A DNA stretch of 37,465 nucleotides. It comes from an uncultured Bacteroidales bacterium. Its GTDB lineage: Bacteria > Bacteroidota > Bacteroidia > Bacteroidales > Porphyromonadaceae. The notes under the pieces were generated by a model. It saw nothing but the letters and a program-made list of their open reading frames with translations. It did not search any database and was not told the origin of the DNA. The stretch covers positions 1-37,465 of the forward strand of contig CABTZX010000017.1 of the NCBI GenBank assembly GCA_902489445.1, written 5' to 3'. The position numbers and the translations under genes are program-made. Every line of letters starts with the position of its first letter. Positions within the stretch are counted from its first letter, which is position 1. Shown here one piece after another: positions 7,776 to 14,342 of the stretch.

Positions 7776-8735
7776 TTAAGCCTTGTGTTGCTTCAAAAAG
7801 CTGTTTACATTGCGTTCGATGCGTGCTGCCAGCGGCTCGTTACCGCTTTTTTCGAAGTGCTTGCCCGTCATCTTTTCGTAGAGCTCAATGTAGCGATCCG
7901 CAACGGACATAACGAACTCGTCCGTCATTTCCGGAACCGTTTCGCCTTCGTTGCCGCTAAAGCCGTTCGCCATCAGCCATTCGCGTACAAATTCCTTGGA
8001 GAGCTGCTTTTGCGCTTCGCCTTTTTGGAAGCGTTCTTCATAGCCTTCCAAATAGAAGTAGCGCGAGGAGTCGGGCGTGTGAATTTCGTCTATCAGCATC
8101 ACGTCACCCTTATAATTGCCGAATTCGTATTTGGTATCGACTAAGATCAACCCTTTGTCGTGAGCCATCTGCTGACCGCGTTCAAAAAGACGATAGGTAT
8201 AATCCTCCATTTGCGTGTATTCCGCTTCGCTCACAATGCCTTGGCGGATGATTTCCTCACGCGAAATATTTTCGTCGTGACCGCTGTCCGCCTTGGTGGT
8301 AGGCGTGATAATCGGGTGCGGCAGACGCTGGTTTTCCTTCAGCCCGTCCGGCAGTTTTACCCCGCAAATCTCTCTTTCGCCCTTTTCGTAAGCGCGCCAT
8401 GCGCTCCCGGCTATATAGCCGCGGATAATCATTTCCAATTTGTACGGTTTGCAGCAACGTCCCATCGTCACCATCGGATCCGGTAGGGCAATCATCCAGT
8501 TCGGTACAATATCCTTGGTGGCTTCCAAGTGGTAAGCCGCTATCTTGTTCAGTACTTCGCCCTTAAAGGGTATTCCTTTCGGAAGAATACGGTCAAACGC
8601 ACTGATTCGGTCCGTTACGACCATGGCGACAAGGTCCTTTAAGAAGTATACATCCCTTACCTTGCCGTGAAAACACTTCTGCTCGCCGGGGAACGTGAAG
8701 TTGGTCTCGGTAAGCGTTTCTCTCATTGTTGCCAT
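7776..8735 (-). CDS. purC: Phosphoribosylaminoimidazole-succinocarboxamide synthase
   Basis: SAICAR synthetase (319 aa) of de novo purine synthesis, joining CAIR and aspartate with ATP. The N-terminal KVRDVYFLKDLVAMVVTDRISAFD and the central GYIAGSAWRAYEKG are signature motifs. TPTTKADSGHDE and DTKYEFG complete the active site. The length matches the longer Bacteroidota and eukaryote-like form rather than the ~240-aa E. coli form. It lies 10 bp after phoH in the operon. Confidence 0.95.
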   Translation of the reverse strand: MATMRETLTETNFTFPGEQKCFHGKVRDVYFLKDLVAMVVTDRISAFDRILPKGIPFKGEVLNKIAAYHLEATKDIVPNWMIALPDPMVTMGRCCKPYKLEMIIRGYIAGSAWRAYEKGEREICGVKLPDGLKENQRLPHPIITPTTKADSGHDENISREEIIRQGIVSEAEYTQMEDYTYRLFERGQQMAHDKGLILVDTKYEFGNYKGDVMLIDEIHTPDSSRYFYLEGYEERFQKGEAQKQLSKEFVREWLMANGFSGNEGETVPEMTDEFVMSVADRYIELYEKMTGKHFEKSGNEPLAARIERNVNSFLKQHKA

Positions 8736-8745
8736 ATGCTTTATT

Positions 8746-9837
8746 CTATTCTGTTGTTTGTTCTTTATTATTATTTTGCGCGCGTTCGTAGGCGTCCACT
8801 ATTTTGCCCACTAAGGCGTGCCGCACAATATCCTCGCGTGTAAAGCTTATTTCCGCGATGTCCTCAATACCCCCCAGCACCTTCAGCGCATGCATCAGCC
8901 CGCTCGGAACGCCTCGGGGAAGGTCGATTTGGGTAATATCGCCCGTAACGATCATCTTACTATTGAAGCCTAAACGCGTCAGGAACATCTTCATCTGATG
9001 AACCGATGTATTCTGAGCTTCATCCAGAATGATCACCGCATCGCTCAGCGTGCGTCCGCGCATATATGCCAACGGAGCAATTTGGATGCGGTCCTGCTCC
9101 ATATAGTCCTTCAGTTTGGCAAAGGGGATCATCTCCTCCAACGCATCGTAGAGCGGTTGCAGGTAGGGATCCAATTTATCCTTCATCTCGCCGGGCAGAA
9201 AGCCGAGTTTCTCTCCTGCTTCCACCGCCGGTCGGGAAAGGATTATCCGCCTCACTTTGCGCTCTTTCAGTGCCTTAACGGCGAGCGAAATAGCGATGTA
9301 GGTTTTGCCGGTTCCTGCCGGTCCTACGGCAAAGAGCATATCCTTTTCCTCAAAGGCACGCACCATAGCTTGCTGATGCTCCCCACGGGCGGAGATACTC
9401 TTCCCGCGCACGCCATAGATAATATGGTGCTCGGGTGGCGTGGGAGCTGTGGTGAGCTCACCGGCGGCAATGCGACGGATGGTTTCTTCCTCCAGCGTAT
9501 TGTACCGCTCGATATGCTCCGAGAGGGCATCCAACACATTGACTACCCGCTCAATCTCCTCTTCATGCCCCAACAGCTTCAGTACGCCTTCCGCGGCATA
9601 GATCCGCACTTTGGGGAATAGGTGTTTGAGCAGCGTCAGATTACATCTGTTCACACCGTACAACTGGGTGGTGTCGCCGCCCTCGGGTATGTATATACGT
9701 TCTATTGCCGACAATCCTCTGTGCCCCCTTTCTCTATACTTTTGCTCTTCTCCGATGCCCCGGCACACATTTCCGCCGATAGGGACTTCGTTCGAAGGGA
9801 TACGCGCACAAAGATAAGCAAAAAGCATCGTAATCAT
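8746..9837 (-). CDS. phoH: PhoH-like ATPase / RNA-helicase-associated protein
   Basis: P-loop ATPase of the PhoH family. Walker A GPAGTGKT is at residues 172-179 of the longest frame and Walker B ILDEAQN follows, with SRPAVEAGEKLGFLPG between. Molecular role is debated (RNA metabolism, phosphate-linked). The start is uncertain. The frame opens with ATG at 9837, but family similarity begins only near residue 46 (ERIYIPEG). A second promoter-like TATCTTTG (9809-9816) lies inside the first codons. A GTG (9768) and a TTG (9714, directly after AGAGGA) could start shorter forms. First gene of the phoH-to-dus operon. Confidence 0.9.
   Translation of the reverse strand: MITMLFAYLCARIPSNEVPIGGNVCRGIGEEQKYRERGHRGLSAIERIYIPEGGDTTQLYGVNRCNLTLLKHLFPKVRIYAAEGVLKLLGHEEEIERVVNVLDALSEHIERYNTLEEETIRRIAAGELTTAPTPPEHHIIYGVRGKSISARGEHQQAMVRAFEEKDMLFAVGPAGTGKTYIAISLAVKALKERKVRRIILSRPAVEAGEKLGFLPGEMKDKLDPYLQPLYDALEEMIPFAKLKDYMEQDRIQIAPLAYMRGRTLSDAVIILDEAQNTSVHQMKMFLTRLGFNSKMIVTGDITQIDLPRGVPSGLMHALKVLGGIEDIAEISFTREDIVRHALVGKIVDAYERAQNNNKEQTTE
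9809..9816 (-). promoter_or_regulatory. Second -7 box for phoH, inside the longest frame
   Basis: TATCTTTG (TAnnTTTG) on the minus strand begins 21 bp inside the longest phoH frame. If it is active, its transcript lacks the ATG at 9837 and would need an internal GTG or TTG start. Confidence 0.4.
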
Positions 9838-9890
9838 CCCAACAGCGCTTGCCTCTGCGTAGGTTACCGCCTATTCCCTGAGGAACGATG

Positions 9891-9919
9891 CAAAGGTACA
9901 ACGGGGCGCAACCCCCAAA
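9891..9919 (-). promoter_or_regulatory. Promoter of module copy 2, upstream of phoH
   Basis: The -7 box is TACCTTTG (9891-9898), the spacer is 17 bp, and a perfect -33 TTTG lies at 9916-9919. One base further upstream the 10-bp GTAT array starts. Predicted initiation near 9884 leaves about 47 bp of leader before the ATG at 9837. The leader shares GCATCGTTCCTCAGGG and AATAGGCGGTA with copy 1. It should drive the six-gene phoH-to-dus operon. Confidence 0.7.
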
Positions 9920-9920
9920 T

Positions 9921-10056
9921 GTATTAAAGTGTATCGAAGTGTATTAAACTGTATCGTAACGTATCCTAACGTATTAAACTGTATCGAAGTGTATCAAACT
10001 GTATCGAAACGTATCGTAGGATAAGTTTATCGGAACATATCGGAGTTTATCGGAAC
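9921..10056. repeat. 10-bp phased array of module copy 2 (GTAT then ATCGGA units)
   Basis: Ten GTATYNWARY units occupy 9921-10020 without a break in the 10-bp register, followed by three ATCGGA units to 10056. The sequence from 10011 to about 10050 is essentially identical to 12702-12741. The distal end codes for the last residues of the lipoprotein gene at 10027-10632. Confidence 0.9.
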
Positions 10057-10632
10057 TTCTTGCCCCACCATTACTTTAGGTATAGGTGTGGTCATTGCTC
10101 GCATGGAGAGTTCCGTCAAACTGTACACTTCCTCGAAGTTATACCCCTTTGGGGCTCGACCCAGTTTAAAAAGGTCATACTGAAGCTGATAGGGAAAGCT
10201 TCCCCTCATAAACTTTTTACTGAATAAGCATTGTGTATCAACACTGCTATCCAATATTACTCCGTCTTTGAGGTATAATTCTATACTTTCCCCATCAAGC
10301 ATATGCCTAAAACAGGCAACATCTTTATCAAGAGATCTATCAAAATAATCTACACTATCAGCGTAGCGAATAACATTTTCAGCCGGTATTGATTTATATT
10401 TTGGGGCATGATAGGGCTTAATCCGATAGGCTTGTATTGAATTTCCATTGTGGAACCAGATCAAGTTGTAATTAGGAAATGCAATCGAATAGACATAGAT
10501 TGAATCGTTTTCCATAAGAAGTTTATCGACCAATCTATTAGTCCTCTTTTGTAAATATAATTGAGGACTGCAACTAAAACACAACAATGGCATCAATAAG
10601 ACAAATGCCAGGCATATATAACGACTTTTCAT
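10027..10632 (-). CDS. Hypothetical lipoprotein of the AT-rich island
   Basis: 201-aa protein that I do not recognise. It begins with a lipoprotein signal: a hydrophobic stretch ending in LLCFSC, with Cys21 as the probable lipidated residue. A strong Shine-Dalgarno AGGAGG lies at 10641-10646. The body is rich in aromatic and charged residues, without a motif I can name. The last ten codons (EVPINSDMFR and the stop) lie in the ATCGGA part of the adjacent repeat module, so the native C-terminus may have been replaced when the module arrived. It is visibly more AT-rich than phoH. It could be an immunity or accessory protein of a lost polymorphic-toxin locus (inference). Confidence 0.65.
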   Translation of the reverse strand: MKSRYICLAFVLLMPLLCFSCSPQLYLQKRTNRLVDKLLMENDSIYVYSIAFPNYNLIWFHNGNSIQAYRIKPYHAPKYKSIPAENVIRYADSVDYFDRSLDKDVACFRHMLDGESIELYLKDGVILDSSVDTQCLFSKKFMRGSFPYQLQYDLFKLGRAPKGYNFEEVYSLTELSMRAMTTPIPKVMVGQEVPINSDMFR

Positions 10633-10756
10633 TTTACATCCTCCTGATTACCCATTCCTACACTGTTATGTATCGACTTTTATGTGTCACATATTGCCGT
10701 TCTTTTTATTTTATCCCCTCCGATTTGGAGCATTACAAAACTTATTACTTTCTTTA

Positions 10757-11140
10757 TTAACAGTGATCTTTGAATTTGCCCAAAATAGAAAAGACGCAAC
10801 AAACAGTAAGATAGCTATATATAACTAACCCTCTTTCAATACCTGAATTACGACAAAACACTCTGTCAAGCAACTCGTCATAATAGAAGGTAGTAGTATT
10901 ATATCCAATTTGCAATCTTTCTCCGTTAGCTATATTAGTAGTATACTTCTTATTTCGATAAATAACCTCCACTGTAGAGTGTTGCCTTGAGCTATGTCTC
11001 ATATCTATATTAACTATATTACAAGCTATATTCTATTCAGTAGCAGTGATATTTCTTTCTCTTATATAAAGTAGAAACATATACGCCACAAAGAGACCTA
11101 AGCCGATATTTATCAAACAAACGATGCTTCTTCTTTTCAT
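10757..11140 (-). pseudogene. Small two-helix membrane protein gene with in-frame TAG
   Basis: ATG at 11140 opens a 35-codon frame (MKRRSIVCLINIGLGLF...ITATE) that ends at TAG (11033-11035). The same frame continues without another stop for 10 codons to ATG 11002 and then 81 more codons to 10757. Together they would give a ~127-residue protein with an N-terminal helix, a short extracytoplasmic domain (VEVIYRNKKYTTNI, FYYDELLDRVF) and a C-terminal helix (GLVIYSYLTVCCVFSIL), a common small-protein layout in Bacteroidota. The simplest reading is one gene broken by a single base change at a Tyr codon. Alternatives are a sequencing error or translation of the 81-aa part alone. Confidence 0.55.
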
Positions 11141-11224
11141 TATTGGCTGTTATTTAGGGTTACTTTTTGAGTCTTACTACCAGTTGTTTTTGAAATGGTC
11201 TGTCTGGTGCCATAGGTATGCCAT

Positions 11225-11410
11225 CTATAACGGTAGATATGCCCTTACTGGAAATGCCGCCTTGTTGACAACAGAAAGTTCGTTACTCACGGCATCATAC
11301 CAATAGTTGCTCACAAAACCATTCTCATCGACTGCCAGCAAGCGGTTCTCCTCGTCCCATATTAGCTTGCGTTCTCCGACTGTACTGTCTTTATTTCCAT
11401 CGATCATCAT
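11225..11410 (-). pseudogene. RHS-repeat protein remnant
   Basis: This 61-codon frame contains LIWDEENRLLAVDENG and then FVSNYWYDA, the YD-repeat signature of large RHS/polymorphic-toxin proteins of Bacteroidota. The similarity stops at about 11293 and the rest of the frame is unrelated, so it is a scrap of a gene normally thousands of bases long. A neighbouring frame continues the reading (GISSKGISTVIDGIPMAPDR) to about 11160, which suggests frameshift decay or an inserted unrelated fragment. It follows directly on the stop of the 87-aa membrane protein gene. Confidence 0.6.
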
Positions 11411-11673
11411 TAGCGATTGTTTCTTTCAATGGAATCTTTTTTAGAAGTATTGGAGTTCTTATCTGTAATCCAAAGATACCTAATAAGAAAAATAAGTGCA
11501 ATTACAGCTGAAATATTAGGAATCATCTTTTCGATAAAGAATGTTGTAAAACTCACTGATGTCGACATAGAGAGCAAGTCAAAAATCGACATGAGCAGTA
11601 TCATAAATACAGAATAGGTTAGAAACAAGGTTATAACAACTTTAGTTAGTATAGAAAAATTCTTATATGTCAT
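11410..11673 (-). CDS. Small membrane protein, possible orphan immunity protein
   Basis: 87 aa with two hydrophobic helices (KVVITLFLTYSVFMILLMSIF and NISAVIALIFLIRYLWI) and a charged Lys/Asn-rich tail. There is no motif I recognise. Its stop touches the RHS remnant, and RHS toxin genes are normally followed by small immunity genes, so an orphan immunity role is possible but unproven. Coding status is moderately supported by the membrane pattern and AT-rich composition like the rest of the island. A long inverted repeat separates it from the upstream 242-aa gene. Confidence 0.5.
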   Translation of the reverse strand: MTYKNFSILTKVVITLFLTYSVFMILLMSIFDLLSMSTSVSFTTFFIEKMIPNISAVIALIFLIRYLWITDKNSNTSKKDSIERNNR

Positions 11674-11693
11674 ACTATTTGTCTTTTAATACT

Positions 11694-11736
11694 GTCATAT
11701 CTTGACTTATTCTAAAAGAACCAATCAAGATATGAC
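11694..11736 (-). terminator. Perfect 12-bp inverted repeat after the 242-aa gene
   Basis: GTCATATCTTGA (11694-11705) pairs perfectly with TCAAGATATGAC (11725-11736), and the loop can add a short TTCT/AGAA stem. It starts 4 bp past the stop of the gene at 11741. No strong uridine run follows, so it may be a terminator-like 3' hairpin or a binding site upstream of the 87-aa gene. Confidence 0.5.
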
Positions 11737-11740
11737 CATT

Positions 11741-12469
11741 TTAATTAGTCGTTATTTGAAGGGAGATAATTTTTGATATTTTCCCATTTACATAGTTGAC
11801 TTTAGCTTCTGCACCCTCACTGCTTATGCCTTCGATATTATATGTGATTGATTTTTCATTTGTCGCTGTACTCAATTGAAAGTCGTGTATAATCTCTTCG
11901 GGCTGAATCGGAATAAAGTCAACTTCCGGAGGATTTCTTGAGATCAAACTCAGAGAACGATCCAATCTATAAATTTCTTGTATAGTATCTTCTCCCGGGT
12001 AATCTTCTATCTTAGGGATCTTACGATAGACTTCAATCGAATCTCCTCTTAGCTTGTAAAAGGTTGAAGGAGGGTCACCCCCAATTGAACTGTATACATG
12101 GATCTTATAGGCTATTTTATCTTCGGATTCGATGTAAGAAGCTATATAGCGATCTATTGAGTAACCATCTGTTGTTTCATACATTAATAGCCAGTAGCTG
12201 CTCGCTTCGACTTTGCAAACAGGATAATAATGTAATCTATATCTACTGTTCGGATTAATAAAGCAATCATTTCTAGTATTGCATAAGTAATCCAAAACAA
12301 CACTTTCAGGAATTGGCGGTACCAGAGCAGATGACGGATGAGGACAAATTACAGAATCAGGAAATACTTCCTTCTTATCCCAATAGTCAAGTATACTATC
12401 TTGACCAAACATTAGCGTTGTGCTCGAAATAAGCACAAGCGTCAAAAAACAGATCACTTTCTCTTTCAT
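11741..12469 (-). CDS. Hypothetical exported protein of the AT-rich island
   Basis: 242 aa with an N-terminal signal peptide (MKEKVICFLTLVLISSTTLMFGQ). The mature part has two short acidic, Tyr-rich regions and ends in a strand-rich segment (TYNIEGISSEGAEAKVNYVNG). I recognise no family. It is the first gene after the promoter module at 12612-12640 and has a closer -7 box at 12515-12522. AT-rich like the rest of 10060-12560. A recent-transfer or toxin-locus accessory origin is plausible; no function is assigned. Confidence 0.65.
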   Translation of the reverse strand: MKEKVICFLTLVLISSTTLMFGQDSILDYWDKKEVFPDSVICPHPSSALVPPIPESVVLDYLCNTRNDCFINPNSRYRLHYYPVCKVEASSYWLLMYETTDGYSIDRYIASYIESEDKIAYKIHVYSSIGGDPPSTFYKLRGDSIEVYRKIPKIEDYPGEDTIQEIYRLDRSLSLISRNPPEVDFIPIQPEEIIHDFQLSTATNEKSITYNIEGISSEGAEAKVNYVNGKISKIISLQITTN

Positions 12470-12514
12470 TTGCCTTTATTCCTTCATATTGCCATTCTTG
12501 TAATCTCTCCTGTA

Positions 12515-12522
12515 CAAAGATA
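12515..12522 (-). promoter_or_regulatory. Proximal -7 box for the 242-aa gene
   Basis: TATCTTTG on the minus strand, 46 bp before the ATG at 12469. It fits TAnnTTTG; no convincing -33 box was seen. Confidence 0.45.
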
Positions 12523-12611
12523 GGACTAAACAAAGAAAAACGATTCCGGGTTATTTGCACGGCATCGTTCTCTTTCCGCTGCTCCGCCCTTTCTCCGACA
12601 AGGAACGGTGC

Positions 12612-12640
12612 AAAGGTACAACACGGCATACTCCCCAGAT
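12612..12640 (-). promoter_or_regulatory. Promoter of module copy 3
   Basis: TACCTTTG (12612-12619), a 17-bp spacer and TCTG at 12637-12640, one base before the GTAT array at 12642. It has the same geometry as copies 1, 2 and 4. It points into the AT-rich island. Confidence 0.65.
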
Positions 12641-12641
12641 G

Positions 12642-12773
12642 TATTAAAGTGTATCGAAGTGTATTAAACTGTATCGTAACGTATTAAACTGTATTATAGT
12701 GTATCGTAGGATAAGTTTATCGGAACATATCGGAGTTTATCCGAATTAATCCGATTAGCTCTGATTAGTTCCA
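12642..12773. repeat. 10-bp phased array of module copy 3
   Basis: Seven GTAT units (12642-12711) in 10-bp register, then ATCGGA units that turn into their complement near 12750, making a short dyad to about 12773. Compared with copy 2, exactly three internal 10-bp units are missing, which indicates unit-wise expansion or contraction. Confidence 0.9.
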
Positions 12774-12840
12774 AAATTCGGGAGGATCTGCGAGAGGGTC
12801 TGCGGCAGGCGCAGTTTATCCCGCTCTTTCGGCTGTTGCC

Positions 12841-12928
12841 GAAACTTATATAGCTCTCGCGCGAAAGGTATATAGGTATCAAAGAAAAGGTATATACCTT
12901 TCGGGTGAAACGTATTACCTTTTGTCGG
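12841..12928. repeat. 22-bp tandem array, locus A
   Basis: Four contiguous 22-bp units of the form GAAANNTATATANNTNTCNNNN, with the palindromic core AGGTATATACCT best kept in unit 3. It lies just before the 43-bp minisatellite, downstream of prs. Confidence 0.85.
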
Positions 12929-12930
12929 GG

Positions 12931-13184
12931 TTCTCCCACGCTACAACGAGGAGGTGCCGTAAAACGCCGAAAGCTCTCCCACGCTACAACGAGGAGGTGC
13001 CGTAAAACGCCGAAAGCTCTCCCACGCTACAACGAGGGGGGTGCCGTAAACTCGTAGAAAGCTCTCCCACGCTACGATGAGGGGGTGTCGTAAAATCGCA
13101 GAAAGCTCTCCCACGCTACGATGAGGGGGTGTCGTAAAATCGCAGAAAGCTCTCCCACGCTACGATGAGGAGATGCCGTAATTT
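12931..13184. repeat. 43-45-bp minisatellite, six copies
   Basis: Units begin with CTCTCCCACGCTAC (first copy TTCTCCC) at 12931, 12974, 13017, 13062, 13106 and 13150. The first three share CTACAACGAGG and a CGCCGAAAG or CGTAGAAAG end; the last three share CTACGATGAGG with an ATCGCAGAAAG junction. The two subtypes are grouped, as expected from block duplication. There are no unique spacers, so this is not a CRISPR array. No reading frame persists, because unit lengths of 43, 44 and 45 change phase. Confidence 0.92.
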
Positions 13185-13199
13185 TGCTCTGCGCGTGGC

Positions 13200-13264
13200 G
13201 AGCGCTTGCGCTCTATCTGCGTCGGGTGGAGGCGGAAGGAACTCTATTTTCTCGAGTTGCCTCC
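13200..13264 (-). terminator. Two hairpins downstream of prs
   Basis: GAGCGCTTGCGCTC (13200-13213) is a perfect 14-bp palindrome. A larger stem, GGAGGC with GCCTCC plus AACTC with GAGTT, spans 13228-13264, 19 bp past the prs stop. There is no clear uridine tract, so this is a possible 3' end of the prs transcript only. Confidence 0.35.
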
Positions 13265-13283
13265 GTGATCAGCTCCGCCTGCC

Positions 13284-14225
13284 TTAGAAGGTGTAGAGCG
13301 AGCTGATGGATTCGTGCGAGCAAACGCGGCGAATGGATTCGGCAATCAGCTTGGCTACGGACAGCACTTTTACCTTGCTGCATTCCTTGTAGTAGGGGAT
13401 GGAGTCGGTAAAGATCATTTCGGTTAGCCCGCTGGCTTCAATCCGCTCGGTAGCCGGATCGCTCATTACGGCATGACTGGCTATGGCGCGTACCGTTTTG
13501 GCACCGTTCTCCAGCATCAAATCAGCCGCTTTTGTGATGGTTCCGGCGGTATCCACGATGTCGTCGATTAGGAGCACGTCCTTGTCCTTTACGTCACCAA
13601 TGATGCGCATTTCCGCCACTTCGTTGGCGCGGATACGACTTTTATGGCAAATCACCATCGGCACGCCGAGGTGCTTAGCGTAGCTATTCACGCGCTTTGT
13701 GCCGCCTACGTCGGGAGTGGCTACCACCAAATTGTGGAGCGGAATCTCCTTTTCAATGTAATCCATAAAGATGCTGCTTCCGTAGAGGTGATCCACCGGT
13801 ACATTGAAGAAGCCCTGAATCTGATCGGCATGCAGATCCATCGTGATCAAACGCGTAATACCGGCCACGCCCAATAGGTCGGCAATCAGCTTGGCACCGA
13901 TGGAAACGCGGGGGCGATCCTTGCGATCCTGCCGCGCCCAGCCAAAGTAAGGGATAACGGCGGTGATGTAGTGTGCACTGGCACGCTTGGCGGCGTCAAT
14001 CATTAGGAGTAGTTCCATCAGGTTGTCGCTGGACGGATTGGTCGATTGCACTAAAAATATATCGGCACCGCGGATACTTTCCTCATAGCAAACGGCAAAT
14101 TCGCCGTCGGCAAAGTGCTGAATGTTCATCCTGCCCACCGGGCAACCCAAATGTTTGCAGATTTGTTCGGTCAAATGACGTGATTGTGATCCCGAAAAGA
14201 CCAGGAACGGCGCATTATCTCCCAT
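13284..14225 (-). CDS. prs: Ribose-phosphate pyrophosphokinase
   Basis: Makes PRPP from ribose 5-phosphate and ATP for nucleotide, His and Trp synthesis (313 aa, normal length). The N-terminal FSGSQSRHLTEQI and ADGE region, the ATP loop YFGWARQDRK, the metal/ribose-phosphate site MDLHADQIQGFF and the PRPP motif DDIVDTAGT are all present. It stands alone with its own -7 box at 14328-14335. A minisatellite and a 22-bp array lie downstream. Confidence 0.96.
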   Translation of the reverse strand: MGDNAPFLVFSGSQSRHLTEQICKHLGCPVGRMNIQHFADGEFAVCYEESIRGADIFLVQSTNPSSDNLMELLLMIDAAKRASAHYITAVIPYFGWARQDRKDRPRVSIGAKLIADLLGVAGITRLITMDLHADQIQGFFNVPVDHLYGSSIFMDYIEKEIPLHNLVVATPDVGGTKRVNSYAKHLGVPMVICHKSRIRANEVAEMRIIGDVKDKDVLLIDDIVDTAGTITKAADLMLENGAKTVRAIASHAVMSDPATERIEASGLTEMIFTDSIPYYKECSKVKVLSVAKLIAESIRRVCSHESISSLYTF

Positions 14226-14327
14226 AATAAGTCTCTTTTTTACCTCCTAAGATTGCTTTTCCTTTTCTATTCCTTCCTTTGCCTGCATTATGCAAGCTTC
14301 TGCGGAGCGCATCCGTGCTTCGTAGTG

Positions 14328-14335
14328 CAAATGTA
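14328..14335 (-). promoter_or_regulatory. Predicted -7 box of prs
   Basis: TACATTTG on the minus strand fits TAnnTTTG and lies 103 bp before the prs ATG, just 8 bp below the end of the amylase gene. Confidence 0.45.
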
Positions 14336-14342
14336 CGCTTTA

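Noticed and set aside
11150..11225. TonB-receptor plug fragment (reading GISTVIDGIPMAP)
   Set aside because: The similarity to VIDGIP plug motifs is too short and the frame has no start; it is mentioned only as part of the decayed RHS region.
12396..12939. Two short minus-strand frames (77 and 81 codons) around module copy 3 and locus A
   Set aside because: Their products are translations of the promoter leader, 10-bp and 22-bp repeats; the Tyr-rich IYLS-like pattern reappears as shadow frames at other 22-bp loci.
12931..13184. CRISPR array
   Set aside because: The units are joined without unique spacers, vary in length by 1-2 bp and have no cas genes nearby.
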